DNA of 64,000 nt from Rotaria sordida (Eukaryota > Rotifera > Eurotatoria > Philodinida > Philodinidae): positions 37,513 through 101,512 of the forward strand of contig CAJNOL010000233.1 of assembly GCA_905250125.1 (NCBI GenBank), read 5' to 3'. The position numbers and the translations under genes are program-made. The notes below the pieces were generated by a model, which was given only the letters and a program-made list of their open reading frames with translations, was not told where the DNA came from and searched no databases. This document shows, piece after piece, positions 26,691 to 38,014 of the stretch (positions within the stretch are counted from its first letter, which is position 1; each line of letters starts with the position of its first letter).

Positions 26691-28378
26691 AGGAAAATAT
26701 TATTGTAAATAGAAATAGAACAATGCATATTTTCGTTTGATAATACATGGCGAATTCATCTTTCGACAAGTTGTCTTTTTTTAATGAAAAAATTAATCAA
26801 TGCAAGCATAGAATACAAAAAAGTATTTTTTGCATCCATGTTCTCACATTATTCTCAAGGAAAATTTTTAAATGAAATTATCATCATTAATTTGTTTTAA
26901 AAACGAGCCATAACATCTGTAATATTCCTCTATATGGTTTCATTATTATAGCATTGTAATGTATATCCAGTTACAAAATTATTTTAAAATTTTTTTTTAT
27001 ATTCACTTCGAGATATTGTTTTGAGAACATATTACAACTATTTCCTCGAATATAAAAATTTGATTATTATTTTTCTCTATATAAGTAAAAGCAACACATA
27101 ATGATTTGAAATAATATATGATAAATGAAATTCTCTTTGAAAACAAAGAACTATGACATGATTATCGTCTAATCAATGGAAAACACATATATCTAGATAG
27201 CATTGTGAGCCCTCTAACAATGTTCAATTACTTTTATCAGTCAGAAAGTAAATTAAATCAATTATATTCATACGTAGTGAACAATTTCAGTTTCGTTTAC
27301 AAAAAGATGAGACTGACAAATACATTTTAAATTTCAATTACCGAACTTGATATAACGAAAAATTCGAAAAATAGCAGCAACATTCGATCTAATCACTATT
27401 GTTGTTGAAACTCGTTTGCATTATTTCGAGAAAAAAAAATGATCATATAGGAATATGGAATTCTGTAACAACGTTTGAATGAAAATTGTTCAACTCTCCG
27501 ATCTTTAGACCATCGGGACACAAAATAGCGATGTCAAATTATGCATTGGGAAAAAACTCCTGGCTGACTATTATAGTGTTTTTTGTACTGTAATAAATAA
27601 TCAAATTTAATTTCTTATTCTTCAGTAGTATAGATACTCCATTATACCTTATCATAATTATATTTCCAGCTAGAAAACTCATATTTTTTTAAATTTACAA
27701 GTGTCAGTATCTCCTTCAGAGAGATCAACAGACAGTTCCAATAGTCTGTTTGAACTTCTAATATTCAAGATATTATCGATTTCTAATTCAGAGTATTTTA
27801 CAAGTGTTTCATCTTAGAACATTTTTTCTTTTCAACATTAGATATATCGAAGTCATTTAAATAAATATTTCTTCAAGATTATTGAAAATCGGATACGGTA
27901 ATATATATAATTTATGTGCATTAACATTCGATTGCCCATTTTATCAATCATAATAACACTTCACCATCACGTGCTTTTGGCGCTCTTATGTTCGACATAC
28001 TGATCCTTACAATCAGCCACTATCGATCTTTTCCGTTCATTCATTTACACTTATAGAATCATTCTCATTTTCTCGCAATACAAAGAGCGAGACATACATT
28101 CAATCAGTCAACCTTAATAATCTCTGCTTATGCACGCTATGCAATTATTGAGAAGTGTATAAGCCAAAAAAAAAAAAAAAGTTAATCTAAAAAATGGAAA
28201 TGAAGTCAAGTGAAGTGGGAAAAAAGTACACCTCATTTTTTTTGTTCTCATCTCCTCTCACATATTCACAGAAATAGAAATATATCTTGACTGTAATTCA
28301 AAAACAATGTATGTGTTACACGTCATGCATCGGCAACTAATACTACTTCTTCTTACTTTCTCATTAACACCTAAGAAT

Positions 28379-28385
<7 letters not shown>

Positions 28386-28409
<24 letters not shown>
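28386..28409. repeat. Poly-T run of about 24 bp
   Basis: Uninterrupted T homopolymer. It could be the A-tail of an old minus-strand retrocopy, but no adjacent body is recognisable. Confidence 0.85.
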
Positions 28410-29872
28410 ATAACAATAGCAATAAATTATAAAGCAATCGGTTACAGCTCATATGTGTAATCAATTTTATTTCGTAGACAGTGTCAATAGAGGTGATATG
28501 TAAAACAATATTGCCGGCATTCGTTTAAATTTTGCATTACAATTATATTTATATCAACCATGCAATCTTCCTGCTGTGTACATCTTGAAGATCAGGAATA
28601 TCATATGAAGAGTCTAATCAGCACAAAAGTGTTATCTTTCACCAACTATCAAAATGATCATTTTTTGCTTCTTTTCTTTTTTTTTCATCACTACTTGTAT
28701 ATTTTAATCAATATACAACTCAGTGTGACGAAAATATGAGAAAAAAGAAAAGTATGAAGTATCATTTAATCTGTGAAATAAAAATTTATTTCATATATCA
28801 TAATGTATTAAGAAAAAAGAAATTTGTTCGTTAATATATATATTTTTTTTAATTGACATAAAAATGATTTTTTTTTTCTGAACGGAAGGATGTTCATATA
28901 GTACTCCAACACTTTGAATGTGTAAATGAATGTTAAATATCTTTCTTCATATATACCGACGCAATCATGTCTAATTTCCAAAGTCAAATAATTGTATAGA
29001 GCTATATGCGTATGTGTCACATACTTTTCGTCAATAAAGAAATTGTTTTTTTCAATTAAAAAATTTAAAGTGGCTCCACCTTTTATTTACATGCGTGTGT
29101 TTATTCACCTATCGCCTTTTCTTTTTTTATACAATACTTGCACATCACCATGATCAAAGAAATGAGCACATATATAATTATTGCCAACGGGTATTCATAA
29201 TACATGATGCTCATCATTCTTATGAGATCAAACATCACTTCTTTAATATATTTTTGTTTTTTTTTTGTCAATAAAGTGTTAAAGCATAAAATTAATGAAT
29301 TTTTATGTCGGTATATTTTTTTTCTTGTCGAAGAGATAAGATTGGATTAAGAGAAATTAGATTTACTCCTTTTTTTTTTTTTGTTTTACGAAAATGAAGA
29401 TCAAATTGCAAAATGACATTTTTTTCTTGATTTCATGCAGAGAGAACAGCCATAGGTAATGTAATTTCAAGTGGTCACCATACTCCCATCGTCTTCACTT
29501 GATTTCATTCTCTATTTTTATGATTAACAGATTAACATAGTGACTTCCGGCTGACATGCTGTTGATAATTGTAGTGTTCACGTATGCATAAGATTAAACT
29601 AAGACATAACATGCAGTGCAGTACATTGTTAGAACGAATGTGGGTGGTACATGAGAATTATGAGTGTAAAATTAATGATAAATATACAAGAAAAAAATAT
29701 ATAGGTGTTAAAATAGAAAAAGAAAACATATCTGAATCATAGATAATCAATTTTGTGCCATTGGGTATATTTTCAAAATAACAAAAAATTTGAAATAGTG
29801 GAAATAATGAATCATGTGTTTTTTGTTTTCGAGAATCATTACTTGAAATAATGAATGAAAACGAGATTAAAT

Positions 29873-30635
29873 GCTAATATCCTGAGAAGAACTCGAATTG
29901 TTGGCTGATTAATACCGAGATAATGAATTTTTACGGTAGTTTTTAAATGAATGTAGTGGTCTCCTTCAGAAACACTAGAAAAAACTCATTTTCGAATTTT
30001 GACTTGAAACTTTTTGTAGAAACTAGTCTCATCGAGAATATTCATGGAATCAAAAAAAGCTGATAATTTTCGTAAATTTTATATTGAAAACACGAAAAAA
30101 AAAAAGGCATTTCTAATGATGAAATGGATAAAAAAATTTGATGTTTTTCAAAATCATTGATGAAAAGCAACATTTTAATTAAGCAAATGCAGTAAATTTC
30201 ACTTTTAATCAAAGTCATGCAATGAAATTAATGAAAATGTCTATTTTAATCGATGAATTTGAAATGCATCAATTTTTTTTTGTCCGTTTCATTATTTTAA
30301 TGCTACTTTTTTAACTTTCTGAATAATTTATTGTGAAAATTTCAGATCATTTCGTTGTATCTATCCTAAGATACAACTATGATAAAAACTTATCTTTTAC
30401 ATCGACAGAGTTAATGTTTTTAGAACAAATCAAAAAACACGAAACTTTCACAATAAACTATTCGAGTTAGAAATCCGACTCTGTACAAAGTTGTAAGTCA
30501 AGATTTGAAATTGAATTTTCATGAGATAGATTACAGTATTAACTTTAAAAAAAAAGAACCGGAAAAATGTAGTATCTCAGTAGCTGTAAGCTAGAGATCC
30601 GAACTCATTTCAAAGTATTCATAGTTGATTAGGAT
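29873..30635. mobile_element. Palindromic element family P1, copy B
   Basis: The left arm (29880-30030) carries ACGGTAGTTTTTAAATGAATG and TTTTCGAATTTTGACTTGAA. The inverted arm at 30480-30633 carries ACAAAGTTGTAAGTCAAGAT and ends CAAAGTATTCATAGTTGATT. The centre is longer (about 450 bp) and shares CTAAGATACAACTATG with copy A. No coding capacity is seen. Confidence 0.75.
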
Positions 30636-31164
30636 CCACATAGTTTAGACTTCAAAGCAATTAATCTGCTAGAGGACTTTCCTCATGAGTTAGTAGGATC
30701 ATTTGCTAGAAACGCACTATTTATTACTCATAAACATGAACTCTTTGCCCTTCATTGTGCATTAATAAAATTTTATAATCAAAAAATATTTTACTAAAAT
30801 CTACTATTCTTGATTTATCTTAAAACAATATAAATTTTCCTTTTTTGTTCTCCATAATATTATTCTTCGTATTATATGTATGAAAAGACTAAAGATTATA
30901 TTTATATCTTTGTTAACTTTCTCATCGTTGTTAAATTTTTATGTAACTGTACTATTTACTTCTATTTTATACAAGTAAATAAACATACTATGTAGAAAAT
31001 AGAATATATCAAAATTGATTTCGATTTTTATTTGAAAACATTTTAAATGATACCTATTCTTATTCTTCTTCTTCTAATCATATATTTTTCTAGATTAATT
31101 TGATAATTAATTATTATAGGTTTTGTTTTTTATTGCCAAAAAAATAAAAACAAATAAATAAAAA

Positions 31165-32598
31165 TTAATAAGATCTTTGATATCGTGCATATGTTGAACA
31201 ATCAACACTAGATAATAATTTATCAGTTATATGTTCAATATTTAATTGTGTATGATCATTATGAATATGAGGACGTTTATAACGTTGTTGATAATTTTTT
31301 GTGAAACGATTTTTACCAATTGATGTTACCATTGGACGAATACATTCATCGACAATATTTCGAAGATTATTATGTATATTATTATTATTATTATTTAATT
31401 GTTCAGTTGAACTTGTACGTGGTAATGTTGCATAACATTCTTCATTATTAGCTGAACGTAATGGATCATCATAATTTGAATATGGTATAAATGAATCAAT
31501 AGAATTTTTACGAGATTGAGATAGATAATTAAATTTATTTGTATTTAAACGATATGTATCATTAGCAATACGAATAAATCCAACTTTTTCTAATTTAGTT
31601 GTTGGTGATCGATTTATTGAAATATGTTTATCAATTTTTTTATTAATAGCTGCTGATGATTGTCGACTTTTTATTGGTGATATTATTTCATTATCTTTAA
31701 GAATCCCTTCAGCACTTTGTGAACGATGTGCTTGTATTACAGAATTTTGTTGTTGTTGTTGAGGTTGTTCATCATTTTTTTCAAAATCAGACATTGGTCT
31801 TCGATAATGATGTATCATTGGACGATTATGACAATGATTTAGTGATGTTTGTGAATCAGCTATAGATTCAATTGAAAGAGCTTCTAATATTGATAATGTA
31901 TCTTTTGATTCAGTACATTGACGTTCATCAGTATAGATTCCACTTGATGATGAATTATCATTTTCATTATATAATGATGATGATGATGATGAACGTGTTG
32001 GTGTTGAAAGTTCTTTCATTATATTTGCTGAATATTTTGGATAATCAATTAAACATTGATGTGACATATTTGATAAACTTATTTCAGTTTGATGTATTGG
32101 AAAATTTTCTTGAATATTTCTATGTTCTATTGTTTCATTATTTGTTGTTGATGTTGATTGAATATTATTATTATTATTATTATATCGTTTTGTATCAATA
32201 GATAATTGTTCTTCAAAACGACCATTTTTACGTATTGATGGTTCTGTATGATTTTGAATAAATGTATTTTGACGATTAAATGATGTTTGTGATGGTAATA
32301 ATGATGATATTCTTTCACGTCGAATACTAAATGCTGGTAATTGAAGTTGTGTTATTGATGCTACCATTGTTGTTGTAGTTTTATTTGTATCATTTGAAAT
32401 TGATATTGGTATAACATTTGTTTTATTTTTTCCTGTTGAAAGACGTGGATTTGTTAATGTTATTGTTCGTGTTGTTGTTGTTGCTGTTGATGGTACTGGT
32501 GGTAATGAATTATTATTTTTTTCATGTTTTTGACCAGTATATGATATAGTACCAAACCATTTTCTTGGATTAAGTGTCCAACGAGTATTTGATGGCAT
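31165..32598 (-). CDS. Uncharacterised Ser/Asn/Gln-rich protein
   Basis: A single open frame on the minus strand, about 477 residues if the internal Met at 32598 (MPSNTRWTLNPRKWFG) is the start. The frame stays open up to 32697, but that extension is a hydrophobic, low-quality leader, and MPSN is followed by the best-ordered segment (WTLNPRKWFGTISYTG). The rest is low complexity: Thr/Ser stretches, polyN, polyQ and polyS. A few conserved-looking short motifs occur (GFIRIANDTYRLN, YATLPRTSS, ITDKLLSSVDCSTYARYQ at the C-terminus). There is no membrane segment or recognised domain. The length and absence of stops argue that it is real, possibly the last large exon of a longer cytoskeletal or signalling protein. 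I do not recognise the family. Confidence 0.6.
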   Translation of the reverse strand: MPSNTRWTLNPRKWFGTISYTGQKHEKNNNSLPPVPSTATTTTRTITLTNPRLSTGKNKTNVIPISISNDTNKTTTTMVASITQLQLPAFSIRRERISSLLPSQTSFNRQNTFIQNHTEPSIRKNGRFEEQLSIDTKRYNNNNNNIQSTSTTNNETIEHRNIQENFPIHQTEISLSNMSHQCLIDYPKYSANIMKELSTPTRSSSSSSLYNENDNSSSSGIYTDERQCTESKDTLSILEALSIESIADSQTSLNHCHNRPMIHHYRRPMSDFEKNDEQPQQQQQNSVIQAHRSQSAEGILKDNEIISPIKSRQSSAAINKKIDKHISINRSPTTKLEKVGFIRIANDTYRLNTNKFNYLSQSRKNSIDSFIPYSNYDDPLRSANNEECYATLPRTSSTEQLNNNNNNIHNNLRNIVDECIRPMVTSIGKNRFTKNYQQRYKRPHIHNDHTQLNIEHITDKLLSSVDCSTYARYQRSY

Positions 32599-33149
32599 AA
32601 ATTTATTGAAATAAATGAAAAGAATTAGTTTCAAAAAATCGTTCTTTTTTTTTCTTTGAGTTTGGCTTTTTAATCGATTTGATAGTGAATGATGCAAAGA
32701 AATGTACGAAGCTCAATAAAAATTTCGAATAGTAATATTACAGTCTTGCTTTTCAAATGTAAGGGTGGAGAGAGAAAGAAAGTGAAATGAGTGATTGAAA
32801 TACTAACAAAAAAAACAGCGACAACAAGATTTCACCTTTTGCCTGCCAGTTTTCTTTCGGGTGTTTATTGAGAGACAGAACAATCAAATATTTTTTTATA
32901 AGTCATCAACAACATCGATGCAATTATTTGTGCTACATGTCTCGAACATTGTTTTATTGCTCTCCCTCTCTTGCTCAGTTACTTTACAATACTTTTGACT
33001 ATTTATTATGCATACATTTATATGTACAAGTTGAGAAACAAAAAGAAAAAAAAATAAAAATCAAGAAAAAGAACAGAAGGAGCCCTGCTGGAGTCTTTGG
33101 AATATATTATATATAATATAAAATCGAAACGAAACAATGCATAAAAATT

Positions 33150-33770
33150 TCAATGTCGATCATAATTATTTTGTCTTACAATATTACTATTTATTGAAGA
33201 ATGACTTTCATTTAAATAAGTAAATGCGGATGATTTTGACGATGGTGATATTACATATTTAGCAAAACCATAATCTTTTTTATCTATTGATTCATTTGGA
33301 ATAGATGATGGAAACATTTGTCTATTCATATCATTTGTTTGTTCATGTCTCTGTACAGTTGATATAGTTTGTATTTCATGTGAAGAATTTTCATGTTCAG
33401 TTTGACGTTTTTGTTTACGTTGACGATGTCGTTGTTGTTGTTGTTGTTGTTGTTGCTGATTGGTATTTGAATTCATATTGTTATTTTTTAAACAAAGTAC
33501 AACGATAAAAATAAATATAACAATTAAAAATATTGAAGCACCAAGTACAATGGCACCAGCAATAGTTCCAGATGAACTACCTTTGACTAAGCCTGAAAAA
33601 GTAAATATAAATAAAAAATAATAGATATATTTTTGTTTTTCGTTACCATAAATTAATCCAGTTAGACCACCAATAAATCCAATAGCTAAAAAAAGACCTA
33701 CGATGGAGAAACATGCTTCTTGATTCGATGAATATCTATGTCTAATGTTTCGTTTTGAGATAAATATCAT
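33150..33770 (-). CDS. Uncharacterised two-TM-segment protein with polyQ tail
   Basis: Two minus-strand exons (33770-33647 and 33592-33150) with a 54-nt intron give about 188 residues. The first hydrophobic stretch (CFSIVGLFLAIGFIGGLTGL) is followed, after the junction IYG/LVKG, by a second long helix (GTIAGAIVLGASIFLIVIFI). A cytosolic tail with Q9 and basic residues (RHRQRKQKRQ) then ends in Ser-rich sequence. The intron keeps frame and has no stop, so an unspliced reading inserts 18 extra residues. The second helix with a leading Gly/Ser stretch recalls small single-pass proteins (CYYR/Shisa style), but the cysteines of those families are absent. Family unknown; probably a lineage-specific membrane protein. 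Confidence 0.6.
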   Translation of the reverse strand: MIFISKRNIRHRYSSNQEACFSIVGLFLAIGFIGGLTGLIYGNEKQKYIYYFLFIFTFSGLVKGSSSGTIAGAIVLGASIFLIVIFIFIVVLCLKNNNMNSNTNQQQQQQQQQRHRQRKQKRQTEHENSSHEIQTISTVQRHEQTNDMNRQMFPSSIPNESIDKKDYGFAKYVISPSSKSSAFTYLNESHSSINSNIVRQNNYDRH

Positions 33771-36049
33771 TATGAACTAAGATCTATTTTGTTTAATTAA
33801 ATAATTGGTTTTGTATTGAACAAAAAAAAAACGTTTTGTGCTATAAAACTGTGTAGTATGAAGGTATTGCTGTATTGAAATAGTACTATTTAAGATGGCT
33901 TTTTTTTCTTTTTTTTTTTCTCTATTTTTAGTCGTTAAAAATTATCATTTTTCCAATTTTCTTTTCTTAGAATCTATAGTGTCACCTTCTATCATGTTTT
34001 ATCATGCATGTTTACTCCTTATTCTCTTTTTTTTTTGTGTATGCTGAAGAAAATCTAATTTCCTTTTGTGTTATTTGCTTTTTCTTTTACTTTTCTAATA
34101 AAACTTTTAAATTCTTCATCTTCACACCTTTGCACTCTTTCCATTTATATATGTGATGTGTTATGTATATCAATAATATGTGTTTTTTGATTAGAAATAG
34201 AAAAAAAAAAAGAATTATGATATAATGGTCAACATTTACTTTAATATAATAAAACTTTTTTTCATCAGAATTTATTCTCTAATAACCTACATTAATGTTG
34301 TTAATATAAGCGTTAGAAGAAATATAAAAGAGTTCATTAGGAACTAAATGATTTTTGTTGTCCTATTACGATAGAAATTCTTCGTATAAGAAAAAAGTTT
34401 TTTTTTTTTTCGTGTCCATCTAGGAGACGAAATAAAAATTATAACATAGTAACAATCGAACAAAGTAATTTGCACTATGACTTGCAAAAGTGTTTTGGTA
34501 TATTGGTTAAAAATATTTAAATCGACTTTCTGTAACACAAAAACAAAAATATGGAATGTACTAATTTTTTATTACATAAAGATTATTTATAGTAATAGTT
34601 CGAGAAAAGTATTTCTTAGTGTAAATCGATAATTGAGTTAGTGACGAATAGTTTTCCAAACTTGGAATTGCCTATTTGTTTTCTATCGATGAAAACACAG
34701 GTGACTTATTGTGTGTCAAAAAAAAAAAATATATATACACTGAATAAAATAAAATAAAATCGAATTTCTATACGTAAATATATTATAATGAAATGAAACG
34801 ATTAAGTCAAATATAATATTAGTTTATTTTAATTTGTAAGAATACAAAATATTGATAAAATGGATAAGAAGACTTATTTTTTTTGCAAAGAAAATTTAAT
34901 ATTTCAAAATTATGATTAATTATAGTAAAAATTAAACATAGAAAATTTCTGAGAACAGATATTCACACTTTTGTTGTGTAAACGCGACCAAGCATTTTTA
35001 TTTATTAATATGTAAAATTACTTAATACGAGATGAACGAAAACACAATTGGATTGATTATGTCAGTCATAATATAATATTTCTTTTTTTTTTTTTTAAGT
35101 AACGAAGTTTATTATTGAATATCAATTTAATTCTAATTGTTCATTTGAATATTATTTATTAATCGTTCTGTTGACAAATTAAAAATTAATATACTTAAAC
35201 AATTGTTATTTGAATAACGTTGAAAGAAAAATTTTAATACAAATATATTGTGATGATAAATATTTGAATATACTCGAACTATGAAATAGACTTTGTCTAG
35301 AATAACAAAATAAATACATTCCAATACTCTTTTAGAGAAGGTACGTGATTCTACTTCTTACTACTACAGTTTTTATTATTTTCATCTTTTTCAAATTGTG
35401 TTATTATGAAAAATAGAAAATTTCTGTCATATGAAACGAACAGATATGCTAAAAGTAAATTTATTATTATTATTACAACCAAAAATAAAAAAGTAATTCT
35501 ACAAGTTTCGGATTACTCTAATCAATCAATTTAAGCAATATTTTCCGTGATATGACACTATTAAATCGAAACAACGAGTGCATTGTTAGAATCTTTATCA
35601 ATTAAAAAAAACATAGTAATAGGTTATAATTAGATATCGGTATGATTTTTTTTTTCTTCATTCTCACACTTTTCCTATATCTTTAAAAGCGTGGAAACAA
35701 CTTTTCCGGGAACAATAATTCTATTATCGACAAATGCACTTGATTTTTTTTTTGCATAATATTTCATATTCCACAAAATTTAAATATCATTAATTTTAAT
35801 AGATTGATAATTTATATTGAATCTCTATACTTTACTATATATTTAATAATTATATTTTCATGTCAATCAAGATTATTTAATTAAAAACTTTGTAATAGAA
35901 TTGAATATATTGATGACATATTAATCTTGTTTAGTAAAATTATTATTTACAAATAACTATTTTTCTATTTTATTTTCAAGAATTTTAATAAACAATATAA
36001 AGACCAAAAAAAAAATGTTTTTACAATCGAATGGTTTTTGTTTTTTATA
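33771..36049. other. Intergenic, no gene seen
   Basis: 2.3 kb of AT-rich sequence with homopolymer runs. Small minus-strand frames at 34344-34538 and 35133-35324 have no family features, introns or start context. Confidence 0.55.
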
Positions 36050-37874
36050 CTATCGATAATAAATTGCACTGCCTTCTTTCCTATAAAATATATAAAACAA
36101 AAAATTAAATGATAAATAATTATCTAGAAAAAAGAAAATTTACCAATAATTATCCAAACGTTTCTTAAATAATGGATCTATTTGACTTGTATCAAAATCA
36201 ACACCTAAAACATATGAAAGAATTTTTTTTTCTAGATAATATCAAAGGTCATAATGAAAATTTAGTAGATAGAAATATGTCGAGTTTAATAATTTGCTTT
36301 AGATAATACTTTTTTTTTAGGTTATTTTAAATCAAAGTGGCTAATTTTTCTACATCGTATAACAAGAAACTCGTTTGTAAACGGCTTCCAGAAGCTCATA
36401 GTTAGATCCTGTCAGATAGAACTCGGACTCAATGAGATCCAAAACTATCTCGACGAGTACTACTCTAAAAGTAAGAGTCAATTCTAAGTTGATTCTTATG
36501 CAACATGTGTAGGGTGTGTAAACTGCCGAATACAAATAATATCTCATACTTCGGAACAAATATCAAGTGTAGAAGAAAAAATTTTATTAAGATTAAAAGT
36601 AAAAGTTTAGGCTCGAAACCACAAAATCTTTGAATTCGAAAGATCTCCTTTCTAGATATTGAAGTCAAAATTTTTTAACTCTTGTCGCGATTATTCTTTG
36701 TATACAAAATTCTCCTAATGATAACGATTATTTCTCATTACAACTGTTCTGAGAATATGAATCATGGATCTTTAACATTGCTGAACATAGTGAATTTTCG
36801 ATCACTTTAGTTGGAGAAAAAAAATTCCTAAATACACCAAGAGAAAACTTTGTTTTTCATTTTTCTTGAAATCAATTTTTACACGAAAAAACCCTGCACA
36901 ATAGCTTCCGTTTCTTCAATATAGTATGTTCGATCGAGCTGAAGTTTTTTCTTACAAAGTATTGAACATTATTTCGGGTGCCTACGTTAAAAATATTGCA
37001 TCGTTAATTTTTAGCAGATTTTATAAAAACAAAAAATATGTATTTCTGAGATATACTCAGTATTTTGATCTTTTTATTCGAATGGAAGGAAGTCAAAAAA
37101 AGAAGATGAATATCCCAAACAGTATCTAATATCTGTAAAAAAAAAAATTTCAACTCCACCGGGCTTATTGCAGCTAAGAAAGCAAGGCAACTTCTATTCT
37201 TCAGAAACTCTGGAAAAGGGAGCCTGAAGTTCAGTATATTTAGAAATGTTTTTAAATTTAAAAATAAGATGATCGAAATCTTTCTCTATCATATATAATA
37301 ATTCATTTACTTTGAAATGTATTTAATCTAGTCAATGAATCATTATGTTCGTTTGTTGTTGCTAATACACTTCTATCATTAACATCACTTTTTAATGCAC
37401 TTAGACCAGTTTCATATGCATCAACAAATTTTGAAATCTAGAAAAAAAATTTAATAAATTAGATTTTCAAAAAAAAAAATGTATCAAATAATTTTTTACT
37501 TGTTCATAATTTTGTTTAGCAAGTTTTTTTCGTTTAGCTTCAATTTTATTATATTTACATTGTAATTTTTCAAGTATTTCTAATTCCTTTTCAACTTCTT
37601 GTTGATCATATTTAGTTCCATTTTGTTGTAACTCTTCAAGAGCTGTATATCGTTGTTCTAATTCAGATTTTAATTCTACAAAAAACAAAAAAATCATTGA
37701 ATTAATTCTCATTCTTTTGTTTTTTTTTTACCTTTTAATAGAAGATCATCAGCTTCAATTTCTTTTAAATTTTGTTCTGTTGTAGGTTGAATATGTTTTG
37801 AAAAACCTAAATAAAATTGATTTTAACATGAATTATTTGAAAAAAAAAAATTTGTTTTTCATACTTTCATTCAT
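36050..37874 (-). CDS. Small coiled-coil protein, family not recognised
   Basis: Six minus-strand exons can be chained in frame. They are a 10-nt first exon (37874-37865, MNE+S), FSKHIQPTTEQNLKEIEADD (to about 37732), ELKSELEQRYTALEELQ... (about 37680-37502), ISKFVDAYETGLSALKSD (about 37438-37312), GVDFDTSQIDPLFKKRLDNY (about 36207-36145), and KEGSAIYYR ending at TAG 36052-36050. The product is about 165 residues and mostly predicted helix: LEELQQNGTKYDQQEVEKEL and KLQCKYNKIEAKRKKLAKQ show heptad-like spacing. Size and layout recall small subunits of kinetochore, BLOC or augmin complexes, but no signature is strong enough to name it. The 10-nt first exon is the weakest part of the model. The intron at 36208-37311 contains no gene. 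Confidence 0.55.
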
Positions 37875-38014
37875 ACATGTTACATAGAGAAACGAATCCA
37901 TTCGTGTGAAAAGAAAAAAAAGAAAAAGATTGGAAGTTGGGTAAAAGTCAAACGAACAAATCAGAATTTTTCTATGTGGTTCCACTAGGTTTTATTGACA
38001 AAAAGAAAAAGAAC

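Larger units (their letters stand above)
25697..31164. other. Long gene-poor interval (5.5 kb)
   Basis: Very AT-rich. It contains a degenerate GATTCTGA/AATCTTG-rich stretch (26110-26690), a poly-T run (about 28386-28409) and palindromic copy B (29873-30635). Open frames at 26129-26323 and 28808-29020 have no supporting features. No exons or RNA genes are visible. Confidence 0.55.

Noticed and set aside
28386-28409. Poly-T run as the tail of a SINE or retrocopy
   Set aside because: No body, internal promoter or target duplication could be found next to it.
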